Shown in pieces: positions 7,127 to 16,760 of a stretch of 64,000 nt of DNA. Made by a program: the position numbers and the translations under genes. The stretch covers positions 1 to 64,000 of the forward strand of contig NZ_KK211206.1 in NCBI RefSeq assembly GCF_000621025.1, in the 5' to 3' direction. The notes beneath the pieces are model-generated. The model was not told where the DNA came from, searched no databases, and was given only the letters and a program-made list of their open reading frames with translations. Numbering within the stretch: position 1 is the stretch's first letter; each line of letters starts with the position of its first letter. Source of the stretch: Brackiella oedipodis DSM 13743 (GTDB lineage Bacteria > Pseudomonadota > Gammaproteobacteria > Burkholderiales > Burkholderiaceae_B).

Positions 7127-10039
7127 ATGTCTATAAGTACTGAGTCAGATTTAGGAAAAGATAAAAAAGTGACGGCCGATACGGATAAAGCAACCGAGCA
7201 AGCGGCCGCTCCACAATCACGCAAAAAGATTTCAATCCGTCGTCCGCAACGTTCTGAATTGCGCCAGGCAGACGGCAGCCGTGTGCAAATTGAGGTCCGC
7301 AAAAAACGTACGATTGTGCCTAAGCCTGATGCACTTGGATCTGCAAAGGCGGACAGCAAAAAAACGTCAGGTGAGGCCGCAAAAGCCAGCAAAGGTCAGA
7401 TTCATCGACATAAGTCGGCCACTGAAACTACGACAGAAGCGCCGGCCGCGGCTACACCTGTGACTGAGCAGCCGAAGTCAAGCGCAGCCGCGAACGCAGT
7501 GAAGGCTAGCCCAGAGACTAAGGCTGAAGCCAAACAGGCCAAGCCTGCCTTAAGTGCCAAAGAAAAAGCCGAAGCTGAGGCTCGTGCACTGAATGATGCA
7601 CGTCACAAAGCGGCCCAAAAAGCCAAATCAGCGGTGGCGGTGCCTGCGGACGCGCAAGCCCCCGCTAAGAACACTAAAGACGCCGCCGTGTCAGATACCC
7701 TAGCCAAGTCAGAAAGCACTGCGTCAACACCAAGCAGTGATAGCGACAAAGCCGCTGCCTCTGAGACCTCATCTGTGACGGCGAGTGCGACTGCTGAACA
7801 GGCGCCTAAAGCCAGTACTGCCAAAGAAACGACAGCAAAAGCTAACCAGGCGAAGCCATCAGACAAGACGAAAGCCAGCAAAAAAGACAGCGACACTAAA
7901 GCTAAGTCGCGGCCAGAGGCCAAGTCATCCGCTGACGCAGAGAAGAGCAATGAAGCCGCAGAAAAAGAGCGTGCTGAAGCGAAACGTCGTGCCCAAAAAG
8001 AAGCGCGTGCGATTCAAGAAATGCTTAACCGTCCAGCCAAAGTGATACGCGCGCCCGTCAACAAAAGTACTGATGCTCCGAAAAAAGGCAGCAAAGCTGA
8101 AAAAGGTTCAGCCCCGCGCAAAGGTGATCGCGATAGCGAATTTAATGATGGTAACAACCGCTCCTCACGTCGTAACGATAGACGCAATGCGTCGGCGCAA
8201 GAGGATGGATGGCGTAGTCGTGGCGGCAATAAACAACGCAACAAACAACATCACAAACCACAAGTTAAAGCCGAGCCAGAATTTATTTCTCGCGAAATCA
8301 ACGTCCCTGAAACCATTACAGTGGCAGATTTAGCGCACAAAATGTCCATTAAAGCGGCTGAAGTCATCAAAAAACTGATGATGTTGGGTCAAATGGTGAC
8401 CATTAACCAGGTCTTGGACCAAGAAACCGCCATGATTGTGGTCGAAGAGTTTGGGCACCAAGCCGTCGCCGCTAAGTTAGATGATCCTGAAGCCTTCCTT
8501 GACGAAGAGCAAGATCAAGAAGATGCTGAGCTTAAACCACGCGCCCCAGTCGTTACGGTAATGGGTCACGTTGACCATGGTAAAACTAGCCTGCTGGACT
8601 ATATCCGTCGCACTAAAGTGGCAACGGGAGAGGCTGGGGGTATTACCCAACATATTGGTGCCTATCGCGTAAAAACGGATAATGGCGTCATGACCTTCCT
8701 TGATACGCCAGGACATGAGGCCTTTACAGCGATGCGTGCCCGCGGTGCTCAGGCAACGGATATTGTGATTTTGGTGGTGGCCGCCGATGATGGCGTGATG
8801 CCACAGACCAAAGAGGCGATTAGTCACGCTAAAGCCGCTCAAGTACCGATGGTCGTGGCTATCAATAAAATCGATAAACCAGAAGCCAATCCAGAACGCG
8901 TCAAACAAGAGCTGTTAGCCGAAGAAGTCGTACCAGAAGAATACGGTGGTGACGTGCCATTTATCGAAGTCTCCGCCAAGACGGGTCAAGGTGTTGACGA
9001 TTTACTTGAAAACGTCTTATTACAAGCCGAAATTCTTGAACTACAGGCACCTGTTGCGACGCTAGCTAAAGGTCTAGTGATTGAAGCGCGTCTCGATAAG
9101 GGTCGTGGTCCTGTGGCAACCGTTTTAGTACAAAGTGGTACGCTACACAAAGGTGACAATGTCCTCGTGGGGGCGAGTTTCGGTCGCGTACGTGCCATGG
9201 TCGATGAAACTGGCAAAAATCTCGACTCTGCAGGTCCGTCTTTCCCAGTAGAAATTCAAGGGTTATCCGATGTGCCTCAAGCCGGTGATCTCTTGTTAGC
9301 GCTCAACGAAGAGAAAAAAGCCCGCGAAATTGCCTTGTTCCGTCAAGGTAAATACCGTGATGTCAAATTGGCGAAACAACAGGCCGCTAAACTGGAGTCT
9401 ATGTTTGATAACGTACAGGAAGGTATGCAAACCCTGTCCTTGATTGTCAAAACCGATGTCCAAGGTTCACAAGAGGCTCTGGTACAGTCCTTACTCAAGT
9501 TATCTACCGATGAAATTCGTGTCGAAGTGGTGCATGCCGCCGTGGGTGGTATCTCCGAAAGTGACGTTAACTTAGCCGTGGCTTCCAATGCCGTGATTAT
9601 TGGCTTTAATGTTCGTGCTGATCAAGCCGCCAAGAAAACGGCCGAAAACAACGGTATTGATATCCGTTACTACAACATTATTTATGATGTTGTCGATGAT
9701 GTGAAAAACGCCATGTCTGGTATGTTAACGCCAGAAAAACGCGAAGAAATCATCGGTATGGTTGATGTTCGAGAAGTCTTCTCTATCTCCCGCATCGGTA
9801 AAGTGGCGGGTTGTATGGTCACCGAAGGTTTTGTACAACGGGATTCACAAATTCGTCAATTACGTAATAATGTGGTGATTTGGACGGGTTATTTAGACTC
9901 ACTCAAACGCTTCAAAGACGATGCCAAAGAAGTTCGTGCTGGTTTTGATTGTGGTATCACGCTCAAAAACAATAACGACATTGAAGTGGGTGATCAATTT
10001 GAAGTCTTCCGTATCCAAGAAGTCGCCCGTACGCTTTAA
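7127..10039 (+). CDS. infB: Translation initiation factor IF-2
   Basis: IF-2 is the GTPase that brings initiator fMet-tRNA to the 30S subunit and promotes subunit joining. The 970-residue product has an IF2-associated segment (about 36-70, [16 protein letters not shown]), a long Ala/Lys/Ser/Glu-rich linker (70-380), a winged IF2_N module (about 388-450), the G domain with GHVDHGKT at 480-487, DTPGH and NKID motifs, and domains II to IV ending [16 protein letters not shown]. The usual first 50-residue N-terminal module of beta- and gammaproteobacterial IF-2 is not seen: the protein begins [14 protein letters not shown] and enters the associated segment almost at once, and the frame is closed upstream. 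ATG 7127 is preceded by AAAGAG. Confidence 0.95.
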   Translation: MSISTESDLGKDKKVTADTDKATEQAAAPQSRKKISIRRPQRSELRQADGSRVQIEVRKKRTIVPKPDALGSAKADSKKTSGEAAKASKGQIHRHKSATETTTEAPAAATPVTEQPKSSAAANAVKASPETKAEAKQAKPALSAKEKAEAEARALNDARHKAAQKAKSAVAVPADAQAPAKNTKDAAVSDTLAKSESTASTPSSDSDKAAASETSSVTASATAEQAPKASTAKETTAKANQAKPSDKTKASKKDSDTKAKSRPEAKSSADAEKSNEAAEKERAEAKRRAQKEARAIQEMLNRPAKVIRAPVNKSTDAPKKGSKAEKGSAPRKGDRDSEFNDGNNRSSRRNDRRNASAQEDGWRSRGGNKQRNKQHHKPQVKAEPEFISREINVPETITVADLAHKMSIKAAEVIKKLMMLGQMVTINQVLDQETAMIVVEEFGHQAVAAKLDDPEAFLDEEQDQEDAELKPRAPVVTVMGHVDHGKTSLLDYIRRTKVATGEAGGITQHIGAYRVKTDNGVMTFLDTPGHEAFTAMRARGAQATDIVILVVAADDGVMPQTKEAISHAKAAQVPMVVAINKIDKPEANPERVKQELLAEEVVPEEYGGDVPFIEVSAKTGQGVDDLLENVLLQAEILELQAPVATLAKGLVIEARLDKGRGPVATVLVQSGTLHKGDNVLVGASFGRVRAMVDETGKNLDSAGPSFPVEIQGLSDVPQAGDLLLALNEEKKAREIALFRQGKYRDVKLAKQQAAKLESMFDNVQEGMQTLSLIVKTDVQGSQEALVQSLLKLSTDEIRVEVVHAAVGGISESDVNLAVASNAVIIGFNVRADQAAKKTAENNGIDIRYYNIIYDVVDDVKNAMSGMLTPEKREEIIGMVDVREVFSISRIGKVAGCMVTEGFVQRDSQIRQLRNNVVIWTGYLDSLKRFKDDAKEVRAGFDCGITLKNNNDIEVGDQFEVFRIQEVARTL

Positions 10040-10050
10040 GGGTAGTGATT

Positions 10051-10476
10051 ATGAGTCGACATAAGTCTTCTACTAAGAACGCCGCTAATCGAAATACGCG
10101 ATTAGCGGACCAAATTCAAAAGGATTTGGCGCTTATCATTCAACGTGAGATACCTATTAGTAAAGCGGGTATGGTGACCTTAAGCCATGTGGACTTAAGT
10201 GCTGACTATGCCCATGCGAAGGTCTACTTTACGGTGATTGGCGCCGAACCTGAGCAGGCCAGTGCGGCGCTCAACGAAAAAGCAGGTTATTTGCACTCGC
10301 TGCTCTTTAAAATTTTGCATATACATACCGTGCCCACCCTGCAGTTTTTGCATGATGATCAACTGATTCATGGCATGAAAATGAATCGATTGATTGATCA
10401 AGCGAATAATCATACCGAGGCTGAACCCGTCGTCGCCGAAGACGATGATTTAAATCACACCAAAATCAAGGGCTAG
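10051..10476 (+). CDS. rbfA: Ribosome-binding factor A
   Basis: RbfA binds free 30S subunits and aids maturation of the 5' end of 16S rRNA; it is also needed for cold growth. The 141-residue protein shows the KH-like fold pattern with [16 protein letters not shown], the [16 protein letters not shown] strand segment and the conserved GMKMNRLID helix. ATG 10051 is 8 bases after the Shine-Dalgarno AAGGG; a GTG two codons earlier (10045) is possible but worse placed. It starts 11 bases after infB, with truB following after 6 bases, the normal operon order. Confidence 0.92.
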   Translation: MSRHKSSTKNAANRNTRLADQIQKDLALIIQREIPISKAGMVTLSHVDLSADYAHAKVYFTVIGAEPEQASAALNEKAGYLHSLLFKILHIHTVPTLQFLHDDQLIHGMKMNRLIDQANNHTEAEPVVAEDDDLNHTKIKG

Positions 10477-10482
10477 GGTTGG

Positions 10483-11238
10483 ATGGCCAAAAAAAAAGGT
10501 TTAGACATTAACGGTGTCATCCTCTTAGATAAAGAAGAGGATATGTCGAGTAATCAGGCACTGCAACGCCTTAGACACACCATTAATGCACGCAAAGGTG
10601 GACACACGGGGACCTTAGACCCCTTTGCGACAGGATTATTAGTCTGCTGCTTTGGCGCGGCCACCAAGATTTGTGGCCATATGTTGGAGGCTGACAAACG
10701 ATATAGAGCCACGCTTAAACTGGGAACAGAAACAGATTCAGGTGATTTAACGGGAACGGTGACGCAGCAAAGTCAGGCGCCGTTGGCGATAAGCCCAGAG
10801 CAATTGCAAGCTGTGCTGCAAGCATTTACCGGTGATATAGAACAGCTGCCGCCCATGTACTCTGCACTTAAACGGGATGGGCGGCCATTGTATGAATATG
10901 CGCGGCAAGGTATTGAGCTCGAACGCGAGCCGCGTAAGGTCACTATTTACAATATAGCCTTGCTTGAACATGCGCACGATAGTTTAGTGATCGATGTGCA
11001 CTGCAGTAAAGGTACGTATATTCGCACACTCGCCCAAGATATTGGCCGTCGCTTAGGGTGTTTTGCACATTTAACGGCACTTAGACGGCTTTCTGTAGGC
11101 CCTTTTGAGCTAAGTCATGCCCATAGCCTCAAAACCATTAAAGCTTCCCCAAATCCTTGCGAAATGCTGATACCTCTGCAGCATTTACCGCACGCAGTCA
11201 TGCCAGAAAAACTTTTAAAAAGGATAGATGAATTATGA
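10483..11238 (+). CDS. truB: tRNA pseudouridine-55 synthase TruB
   Basis: TruB makes pseudouridine 55 in the T loop of tRNAs and also acts as a tRNA folding chaperone. The 251-residue protein has motif [15 protein letters not shown] with catalytic Asp46, [15 protein letters not shown], the [19 protein letters not shown] segment and [15 protein letters not shown]. It is a little shorter than E. coli TruB (314) because the C-terminal PUA-like part is reduced. Its stop overlaps the typA start by 4 bases (ATGA at 11235-11238). Confidence 0.94.
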   Translation: MAKKKGLDINGVILLDKEEDMSSNQALQRLRHTINARKGGHTGTLDPFATGLLVCCFGAATKICGHMLEADKRYRATLKLGTETDSGDLTGTVTQQSQAPLAISPEQLQAVLQAFTGDIEQLPPMYSALKRDGRPLYEYARQGIELEREPRKVTIYNIALLEHAHDSLVIDVHCSKGTYIRTLAQDIGRRLGCFAHLTALRRLSVGPFELSHAHSLKTIKASPNPCEMLIPLQHLPHAVMPEKLLKRIDEL

Positions 11239-13061
11239 GCCGAGCGCTCCGAAATATTGCGATTATTGCGCACGTTGACCATGGTAAAACCACCATGGTT
11301 GACCAAATGTTACGTCAATCAGGTATTTTTCGTGATAACCAACAGCTGGTCGAGCGAGTCATGGACTCCAATGATCTCGAAAAAGAGCGTGGCATCACCA
11401 TTCTCTCCAAAAACTGTGCTGTCGACTATGAAGATACACATATCAATATTGTCGATACCCCCGGACATGCCGACTTTGGTGGTGAGGTAGAGCGTGTGCT
11501 CTCCATGGTTGATGGCGTGGTTTTATTGGTTGATGCGGTTGAGGGTCCTATGCCACAAACCCGTTTTGTGACTAAAAAAGCCTTAGCCTTAGGTCTTAAA
11601 CCCATCGTCGTGATTAATAAAATCGACCGACCTGGTGCACGTCCTGATTATGTAATCAACACGACCTTCGATCTTTTTGACAAGTTAGGAGCCACTGAAG
11701 AGCAGTTAGATTTTCCTATTGTGTATGCCTCAGGTCTCTCTGGTTATGCGGGTTTAAATGAAGACGTTCGTGAAGGAAACTTACGTCCTTTATTCGAAAC
11801 CATTATTAAATACGTCCCCGTACGCAACGATGATAAAGATGGTCCTTTACAGCTGCAAATTGTTTCTTTGGACTATAACAGTTACGTTGGCAAGATCGGT
11901 ATTGGTCGTATCAATCGCGGTACTCTTAAACCCGGCCAAAATGTTACGGTTAAATTTGGTGAAGACGGCGAAAGCTTCAATGCCAAAGTCAATCAAGTAC
12001 TTAAATTCAAAGGTCTTGAACGCGAAAAAGTCGATATGGCCGAAGCGGGTGATATTGTCTTGATTAATGGTATTGAGGATATTGGTATTGGTTGTACATT
12101 GTGTGATCCAGCCAATCCCGAAGCCTTACCGATGCTGAGCATTGATGAGCCTACGCTCACGATGAACTTTATGGTTAATACCTCACCATTAGCAGGGCGG
12201 GAAGGTAAGTTTGTGACGAGTCGTCAATTACGTGATCGTCTTGATACTGAACTGAAATCGAATGTGGCTTTACGCGTCAAGGACACCGATGACGATACGG
12301 TCTTTGAAGTCTCTGGTCGAGGTGAATTGCACTTAACCATTTTGCTAGAGAATATGCGTCGTGAAGGCTACGAGTTGGCGGTTTCTCGACCTCGTGTCGT
12401 CTACAAAGAAATTGACGGCGTCATGTGTGAGCCAATGGAATCCGTCACGATTGACCTTGAAGACGAGCATCAAGGCTCTGTCATGGAAGAGTTAGGTCGT
12501 CGTAAGGGTGAATTACTCGATATGCAATCCGATGGTCGTGGTCGTACGCGGTTAGAATACCGTATCCCGGCCCGTGGCCTCATTGGTTTCTCTACTGATT
12601 TCTTGTCGATGACGCGTGGTACTGGCCTCATTAGCCATGTGTTTGATTCTTACGCCCCAGTCAAAGAAGGTGCTATTGGCGGTCGTCCAAACGGCGTAAT
12701 GATTAGCCAAGATAACGGTAATGCCGTGGCCTATGCCTTATGGAAACTGCAAGATCGTGGCCGTATTTTTGTTTCTCCAGGTGATCCGCTCTATGAAGGC
12801 ATGATTATCGGTATTCATAGTCGTGATAACGATTTAGTCGTCAATCCTATCAAAGGGAAACAATTAACCAATATTCGTGCTTCGGGTACCGATGAGGCCG
12901 TACGCCTAGTACCTCCAATTGAGCTAAATCTCGAGTATGCGGTTGAATTTATCAATGACGATGAATTAGTTGAAGTCACGCCAAAAAGTATTCGTTTGCG
13001 TAAGCGTTACTTGCTCGAACATGAGCGCAAAAAAGCGGCTCGTGAGAATCCAGCCAAGTAA
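11235..13061 (+). CDS. typA: Ribosome-associated GTPase TypA/BipA
   Basis: TypA (BipA) is a translational GTPase of the EF-G type that acts in 50S assembly and stress or cold adaptation. The 608-residue protein has the G1 motif [21 protein letters not shown] in switch [17 protein letters not shown] and [10 protein letters not shown], followed by the beta-barrel, EF-G-like domains and the specific C-terminal domain containing [19 protein letters not shown] and [20 protein letters not shown]. Length is normal. It is translationally coupled to truB and is the last gene of the rimP-to-typA run; no hairpin terminator was found in the AT-rich 50 bases after it. Confidence 0.96.
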   Translation: MSRALRNIAIIAHVDHGKTTMVDQMLRQSGIFRDNQQLVERVMDSNDLEKERGITILSKNCAVDYEDTHINIVDTPGHADFGGEVERVLSMVDGVVLLVDAVEGPMPQTRFVTKKALALGLKPIVVINKIDRPGARPDYVINTTFDLFDKLGATEEQLDFPIVYASGLSGYAGLNEDVREGNLRPLFETIIKYVPVRNDDKDGPLQLQIVSLDYNSYVGKIGIGRINRGTLKPGQNVTVKFGEDGESFNAKVNQVLKFKGLEREKVDMAEAGDIVLINGIEDIGIGCTLCDPANPEALPMLSIDEPTLTMNFMVNTSPLAGREGKFVTSRQLRDRLDTELKSNVALRVKDTDDDTVFEVSGRGELHLTILLENMRREGYELAVSRPRVVYKEIDGVMCEPMESVTIDLEDEHQGSVMEELGRRKGELLDMQSDGRGRTRLEYRIPARGLIGFSTDFLSMTRGTGLISHVFDSYAPVKEGAIGGRPNGVMISQDNGNAVAYALWKLQDRGRIFVSPGDPLYEGMIIGIHSRDNDLVVNPIKGKQLTNIRASGTDEAVRLVPPIELNLEYAVEFINDDELVEVTPKSIRLRKRYLLEHERKKAARENPAK

Positions 13062-13116
13062 TATGTGGCAAATTTAGCCTTTTTTAAAAAAATATTAAAA
13101 TATTTTCAAAAAAGGC

Positions 13117-13145
13117 TTGCATTAATGGAATACTTAGTGCATAAT
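13117..13145 (+). promoter_or_regulatory. Possible promoter of tRNA-Asn
   Basis: TTGCAT (13117-13122) and CATAAT (13140-13145) are spaced by 17 bases. The match is fair, and the predicted start would leave a leader of about 80 bases before the tRNA. Confidence 0.4.
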
Positions 13146-13229
13146 TATATTTTTAAGCAGTTAGCAATTAACAAGGTTTAAGAAATTAATAAAAACTTAA
13201 ATCGCTACGTAATCTAACTGATTAAATAT

Positions 13230-13305
13230 TCCCCAATAGCTCAGTCGGTAGAGCGACGGACTGTTAATCCGCAGGTCACTGGTTCGAACCCAGTTTGGGG
13301 AGCCA
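13230..13305 (+). tRNA. tRNA-Asn (anticodon GTT)
   Basis: A 76-base cloverleaf with acceptor stem TCCCCAA / TTGGGGA, T arm ACTGG-TTCGAAC-CCAGT, anticodon loop CTGTTAA (anticodon GTT, asparagine) and encoded CCA. The anticodon stem begins with an A-C mismatch. A strong terminator follows 8 bases later, so it is a single-gene transcript. Confidence 0.96.
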
Positions 13306-13313
13306 AGAATTTC

Positions 13314-13350
13314 AAAAGCTCATTTAGTTTATGACTAAATGAGCTTTTTT
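13314..13350 (+). terminator. Intrinsic terminator after tRNA-Asn
   Basis: A 15-bp perfect stem (AAAAGCTCATTTAGT with ACTAAATGAGCTTTT), a 5-base loop and a following T run. It works in either orientation. Confidence 0.92.
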
Positions 13351-13790
13351 ATGCCTGTAGCGCAGCTAATTAGATCACTTAATTAACCTAATGTGAGTTT
13401 AATTGCAGACTAATAAGAGACAAGTGCGTTAGGTTAATGCGATAGGTAAATAAGATAGGTAAATAAGATAGATCAGGGTGATAATTAATAGGATCCAATA
13501 ATAGAATAAGAATAAATATGGGATCTATAAAGAGATCCATAAAGGCGAGACTGATTAGCAGGCCACTTAGTATGGCTGCTCCATGGTATCAAGGCCAGCA
13601 TACCAAACTTAAGCGTGGCAGTCTTGCTAACCGTAGATAAATTTGCTGACTTTATTCGACTCACTTTTATACGAATAACTCTGACCAAAGAGCACAAAAC
13701 GCGTTTAAAGCTTTTAACGACCTTAACGCTTTTAACTGAAAAAAACAAAAAATACGCTCAAAAAACTTTAAAGCACATAGAGATAAGCAA
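13351..13790. other. Intergenic stretch with a small direct repeat
   Basis: AT-rich spacer between the tRNA-Asn terminator and the next terminator. It holds GATAGGTAAATAA twice in tandem (13441-13466) plus a third partial copy. Overlapping open frames on both strands (13485-13748 minus, 13615-13986 plus) have no ribosome binding site, and the plus-strand one runs through a terminator into an opposing gene, so I do not call them. Confidence 0.55.
13441..13466. repeat. 13-bp tandem repeat, two copies
   Basis: GATAGGTAAATAA occurs twice head-to-tail, followed by GATAGAT as a partial third unit. Confidence 0.75.
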
Positions 13791-13822
13791 AAAGCTAGCC
13801 ACACGATGGGCTAGCTTTTTTT
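13791..13822 (-). terminator. Terminator downstream of the zinc-ribbon gene
   Basis: AAAGCTAGCC (13791-13800) pairs with GGCTAGCTTT (13809-13818). It lies about 80 bases past the stop of the leftward gene at 13899-14234. T runs exist on both strands, so it may also stop rightward readthrough. Confidence 0.7.
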
Positions 13823-13898
13823 GGTTTGATTCAGTAAAAATGATTCGTTTAAATGAAGTAACTTTACGCCATTTATCAGTGTCTATAAGTCTCTATAC

Positions 13899-14234
13899 CT
13901 ATGCGTCACTACGATCAATATTGACATTTTCATTAGCCCACTGTAAAAAGCGATCAACGGCAAACATGAGCTTAAAACCACATTGATTACACACTACAAT
14001 CACAGAGTGCACGGCTTCGTCGACACTAGGTTCGCCAAAGGTATGGTCCTTATTACAGTAATCAGTCTTGAGGCTGGTGTAGTAGGCTAAGGTCCCGTCC
14101 TCATTAGCATTGACCGAATACTCTTGTCCCTGACAAATGGGGCAAGAGGGCGGTTGATTACTGATGACCTCCAAGTAATTAATAAAGTGACTACTTGTAT
14201 ATCGATTGTCTTGTTCTGAAGTATTTTCACTCAT
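13899..14234 (-). CDS. Hypothetical protein with zinc-ribbon cysteines
   Basis: I do not recognise a named family. The 111-residue acidic protein has two cysteine knuckles, CPIC at 31-34 and CNQC at 82-85, with an extra Cys60 between, which is the layout of a zinc ribbon. No signal peptide or membrane segment is seen, so it is probably cytoplasmic. The ATG at 14234 follows GTGAG on the minus strand at a usable distance. It is followed by a terminator and lies downstream of the DUF1328 gene and its terminator, so it is probably a separate transcript. Codon choice resembles the neighbours, which supports a real gene. Function cannot be assigned. Confidence 0.75.
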   Translation of the reverse strand: MSENTSEQDNRYTSSHFINYLEVISNQPPSCPICQGQEYSVNANEDGTLAYYTSLKTDYCNKDHTFGEPSVDEAVHSVIVVCNQCGFKLMFAVDRFLQWANENVNIDRSDA

Positions 14235-14304
14235 CTTAAACTCACTTTTTTAGTTACATTCTATTAAGTTTAGCAAAATTTATGAGGAATGATCGAGAGA
14301 CGAT

Positions 14305-14331
14305 AAAAAACCGCCTTTGTCAGGCGGTTTT
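14305..14331 (-). terminator. Intrinsic terminator of the DUF1328 gene
   Basis: AAAACCGCCT pairs with AGGCGGTTTT across a 5-base loop; on the minus strand the hairpin is followed by six T residues. It sits 18 bases past the DUF1328 stop. Confidence 0.85.
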
Positions 14332-14348
14332 GTAACGTTAACTGGCTT

Positions 14349-14510
14349 TTAGGATTTTTTCTTGCCGAAAATTGAAAAGACAGCGATTACTAAGAAGACA
14401 AACAATAAAACTTTAAAGATGGAGGCAGCGGCGCCTAGGATAAAGCCGCCAAAACCCAAAATACCAGAAATCACGGCTAATACAAAAAATAGAATAGCTA
14501 AGCTAATCAT
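14349..14510 (-). CDS. Small membrane protein of the DUF1328 (YtjA) family
   Basis: A 53-residue protein, MISLAILFFVLAVISGILGF followed by GGFILGAAASIFKVLLFVFLV and a GKKKS end. It has two hydrophobic helices joined by a Gly-rich turn, matching the DUF1328 family of tiny inner-membrane proteins whose function is not established. The frame extends upstream, but ATG 14510 has a good Shine-Dalgarno (GGAG at 14517-14520) and gives the family length. It has its own terminator. These proteins are often stress-induced, but nothing here proves that. Confidence 0.88.
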   Translation of the reverse strand: MISLAILFFVLAVISGILGFGGFILGAAASIFKVLLFVFLVIAVFSIFGKKKS

Positions 14511-14929
14511 TAGATTCTCCAAATGAGGAATAAAAGTTGAAGTACGATTTAATGGCAATCATAACAAAATAAATCATTGGGCAACTACTTAAACCTTGCT
14601 TAAGCTAGCGCCTGTGGCTTTTTTGCCATAGGTAGTACTCAGTTGAACCTTAAGGTCAGCATTCGTACTGACGCCTCGCACCTAAATCTTACTATTCGCT
14701 AGGATGACCGAGAGGTAGTCCTAACGTGCATTTTTGTTTTAACACTAAAGTAAGGCTTCAGCAATATTTGTTACTGAATTTAAAGCCAGCTTGCGCTAAA
14801 ATAGGCTGTCATTTCTTGCGCCTAACAGGCGTATAGCCATCTTCCAAAGTGCTGTTAATTGAGTTGGCGAATTATCGCAAGTACGCAGCACAGGTATCGC
14901 TAAGCAGTTATTAAGTAAATAAATCGTCT
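14511..14929. other. Divergent spacer between DUF1328 and the efflux genes
   Basis: About 420 bases that must hold promoters for both directions. I could not fix either promoter with confidence, found no repressor operator that stands out, and see no regulator gene next to the efflux operon. Confidence 0.5.
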
Positions 14930-16588
14930 ATGGCCTTAGAATCTAACGGTTATGTCTTTAAACCGCATGAAGTTCCCTTCATGGCGGGTTCGCCTGCCTC
15001 ACCTGATCATCCACAACGACGTCGCTTAGCGTATTTTCTTATTGGGGTTTTTCTCGCGATTTATGCGGGGCTGATCAATGGTTTTACTCTGGCTTCACTG
15101 CCTTTATTGCAAGGGGTCTTAGGTCTATCTAGAACCGAAGGCGGCTGGCTACAGGTAAGCTACTACATGGTCTATGCCTGTATGAGTATTTACCACTTTA
15201 AGCTGCGACAGCATATGGGGCTTACGCCGTTTATCAAGACCACGCTACTCATGCTCATGATTAGCAATAGCTTGGATATCTTGACGCATAATTATGTGAT
15301 TGCCTTGATCTCACGCGGGATTAGTGCTTTAGTCGCCAATGGGTTAATGCTCTTGGGCAGCTTCTACATGATGCAAAGTTTCCCTGGCCCCAAAAAACCG
15401 ATGGGACTATTGATTTCTATCGGTATGTTCCAACTCGGTTTACCATTAGCGCGGGTGCTGGTGCCGTTTATGTATATTGACGGTGATATGCAAGCGGTCT
15501 ATATCATGCAGTTTGCCTTAGCGATCATTAGTTTGGCGCTGATGATCCGCCTCCCGTTGCCACCTACGATTACCCGTAAGGCCTTTGAATGGATTGATAT
15601 TTTTTCTTTGGGTTCACTCATTATTGGGATTGCTTTGGCCTGCGCCTTCTGGGTCTTAGGGCCAATTGTTTGGTGGGATACGTGGTGGCTGGGCTATTTA
15701 GCTGCAGGGAGTTTGCTCTTTACCGGGATTTGTGTGGTGATTGAGCGCCATCGTAAAAGACCGATGCTGTATATTAGTTGGTTTGCGACCAGCGATATTA
15801 TTGTGTTTGGCCTAACCGCCGCTGTGGTGCGCCTCTTAACCTCAGAACAAAACGTAGGGGCCTATGGTTTACTCACCAGTCAGGGGTTGACGCTCTTTGA
15901 AATGATTGGCTTTAATGCCGTCATTGTGATCTTTTCAACGCTTGGTACTTTAGTGGGGTTATTTTCTGTCAATCTCGCGGATATTCGTCGGGGTGTGATC
16001 TTTGCCATGCTCATTATTGCCATCGCTTCTTTTATCGATGTGGGCCAAAGTACCGAATCCAGACCGAATCAGTTCTACCTCACACAGGCCATGATTTCTT
16101 TTAGCGCCTTACTGTTTATGCTGCCCATGATGTTTGAGGGGCTGATCCGTGCGCTGGCCCGTGGCGTCGAGGTGATTATGAGCTTTTCTGCGATTTTTGG
16201 TTTTTCGCAAATTATTGGTGCCTTAGCAGGCAATGCCTTGTCTAATACGTTTATTCGTTATCGCACCATGGCCCACTTTACGGAGTCTAGCGCGCATCTG
16301 ACAGCCATGGATCCTCAGGTGGCTTTGCAGCTTCAGCAACTGCATCAAGCCGCCCAAAGCCAAACATTGGATCCGATATTGCAATCCTATTATGCCGTGA
16401 GCACCATGGCCTCAGAAGCCCAAAAGGATGCGACCGTGACGGCTTATAACGATTTATTTATGTTGATGGGGATTCTTGCCACCTTGGCGTTTGTGTTTGC
16501 AGCCTCTGCTTGGATTAACCGTTACTATCGTAATCACAATATTATTGGTGACGAAATCAAAGCCATGCTGAAAATGGCACAAAAATAA
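14930..16588 (+). CDS. MFS transporter, EmrB/DHA2-like efflux pump
   Basis: A 552-residue polytopic inner-membrane protein with about 14 hydrophobic helices, beginning near residue 34 (LAYFLIGVFLAIYAGLINGF), the layout of the DHA2 family of proton-driven drug exporters such as EmrB and FarB. A hydrophilic loop near residues 450-490, rich in Gln and Ala, precedes the last helix. It is followed by a HlyD-type adaptor and an outer-membrane factor, so together they should span the envelope and export a toxic compound; the substrate is unknown. The ATG at 14930 lacks a clear Shine-Dalgarno. The canonical DHA2 motifs are weakly conserved, so the exact subfamily is uncertain. Confidence 0.82.
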   Translation: MALESNGYVFKPHEVPFMAGSPASPDHPQRRRLAYFLIGVFLAIYAGLINGFTLASLPLLQGVLGLSRTEGGWLQVSYYMVYACMSIYHFKLRQHMGLTPFIKTTLLMLMISNSLDILTHNYVIALISRGISALVANGLMLLGSFYMMQSFPGPKKPMGLLISIGMFQLGLPLARVLVPFMYIDGDMQAVYIMQFALAIISLALMIRLPLPPTITRKAFEWIDIFSLGSLIIGIALACAFWVLGPIVWWDTWWLGYLAAGSLLFTGICVVIERHRKRPMLYISWFATSDIIVFGLTAAVVRLLTSEQNVGAYGLLTSQGLTLFEMIGFNAVIVIFSTLGTLVGLFSVNLADIRRGVIFAMLIIAIASFIDVGQSTESRPNQFYLTQAMISFSALLFMLPMMFEGLIRALARGVEVIMSFSAIFGFSQIIGALAGNALSNTFIRYRTMAHFTESSAHLTAMDPQVALQLQQLHQAAQSQTLDPILQSYYAVSTMASEAQKDATVTAYNDLFMLMGILATLAFVFAASAWINRYYRNHNIIGDEIKAMLKMAQK

Positions 16589-16760
16589 TGCACAGTTTAG
16601 CCCTATCTTCGTTCATAATGATTAGGGGGGAATCTTGCCTCATATGACACCGTTTGGCAGCGTATAATGTGAAAGCATTCGCTAAGGGTAAACCAGAATT
16701 TTTAAGCAGAAGACGCGGCTTTCTGCGTTTAATCATTTAATTTAATTTTATAGTAATCAA

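Noticed and set aside
8477-8908. 143-codon antisense frame inside infB
   Set aside because: It lies opposite the conserved G domain; its openness comes from codon bias of infB.
13485-13748. Minus-strand 87-codon frame after tRNA-Asn
   Set aside because: Low-complexity basic product, no ribosome binding site, and overlapping frames on the other strand are equally open.
13615-13986. Plus-strand 123-codon frame
   Set aside because: It crosses a terminator and overlaps the end of the better supported minus-strand zinc-ribbon gene; no ribosome binding site.
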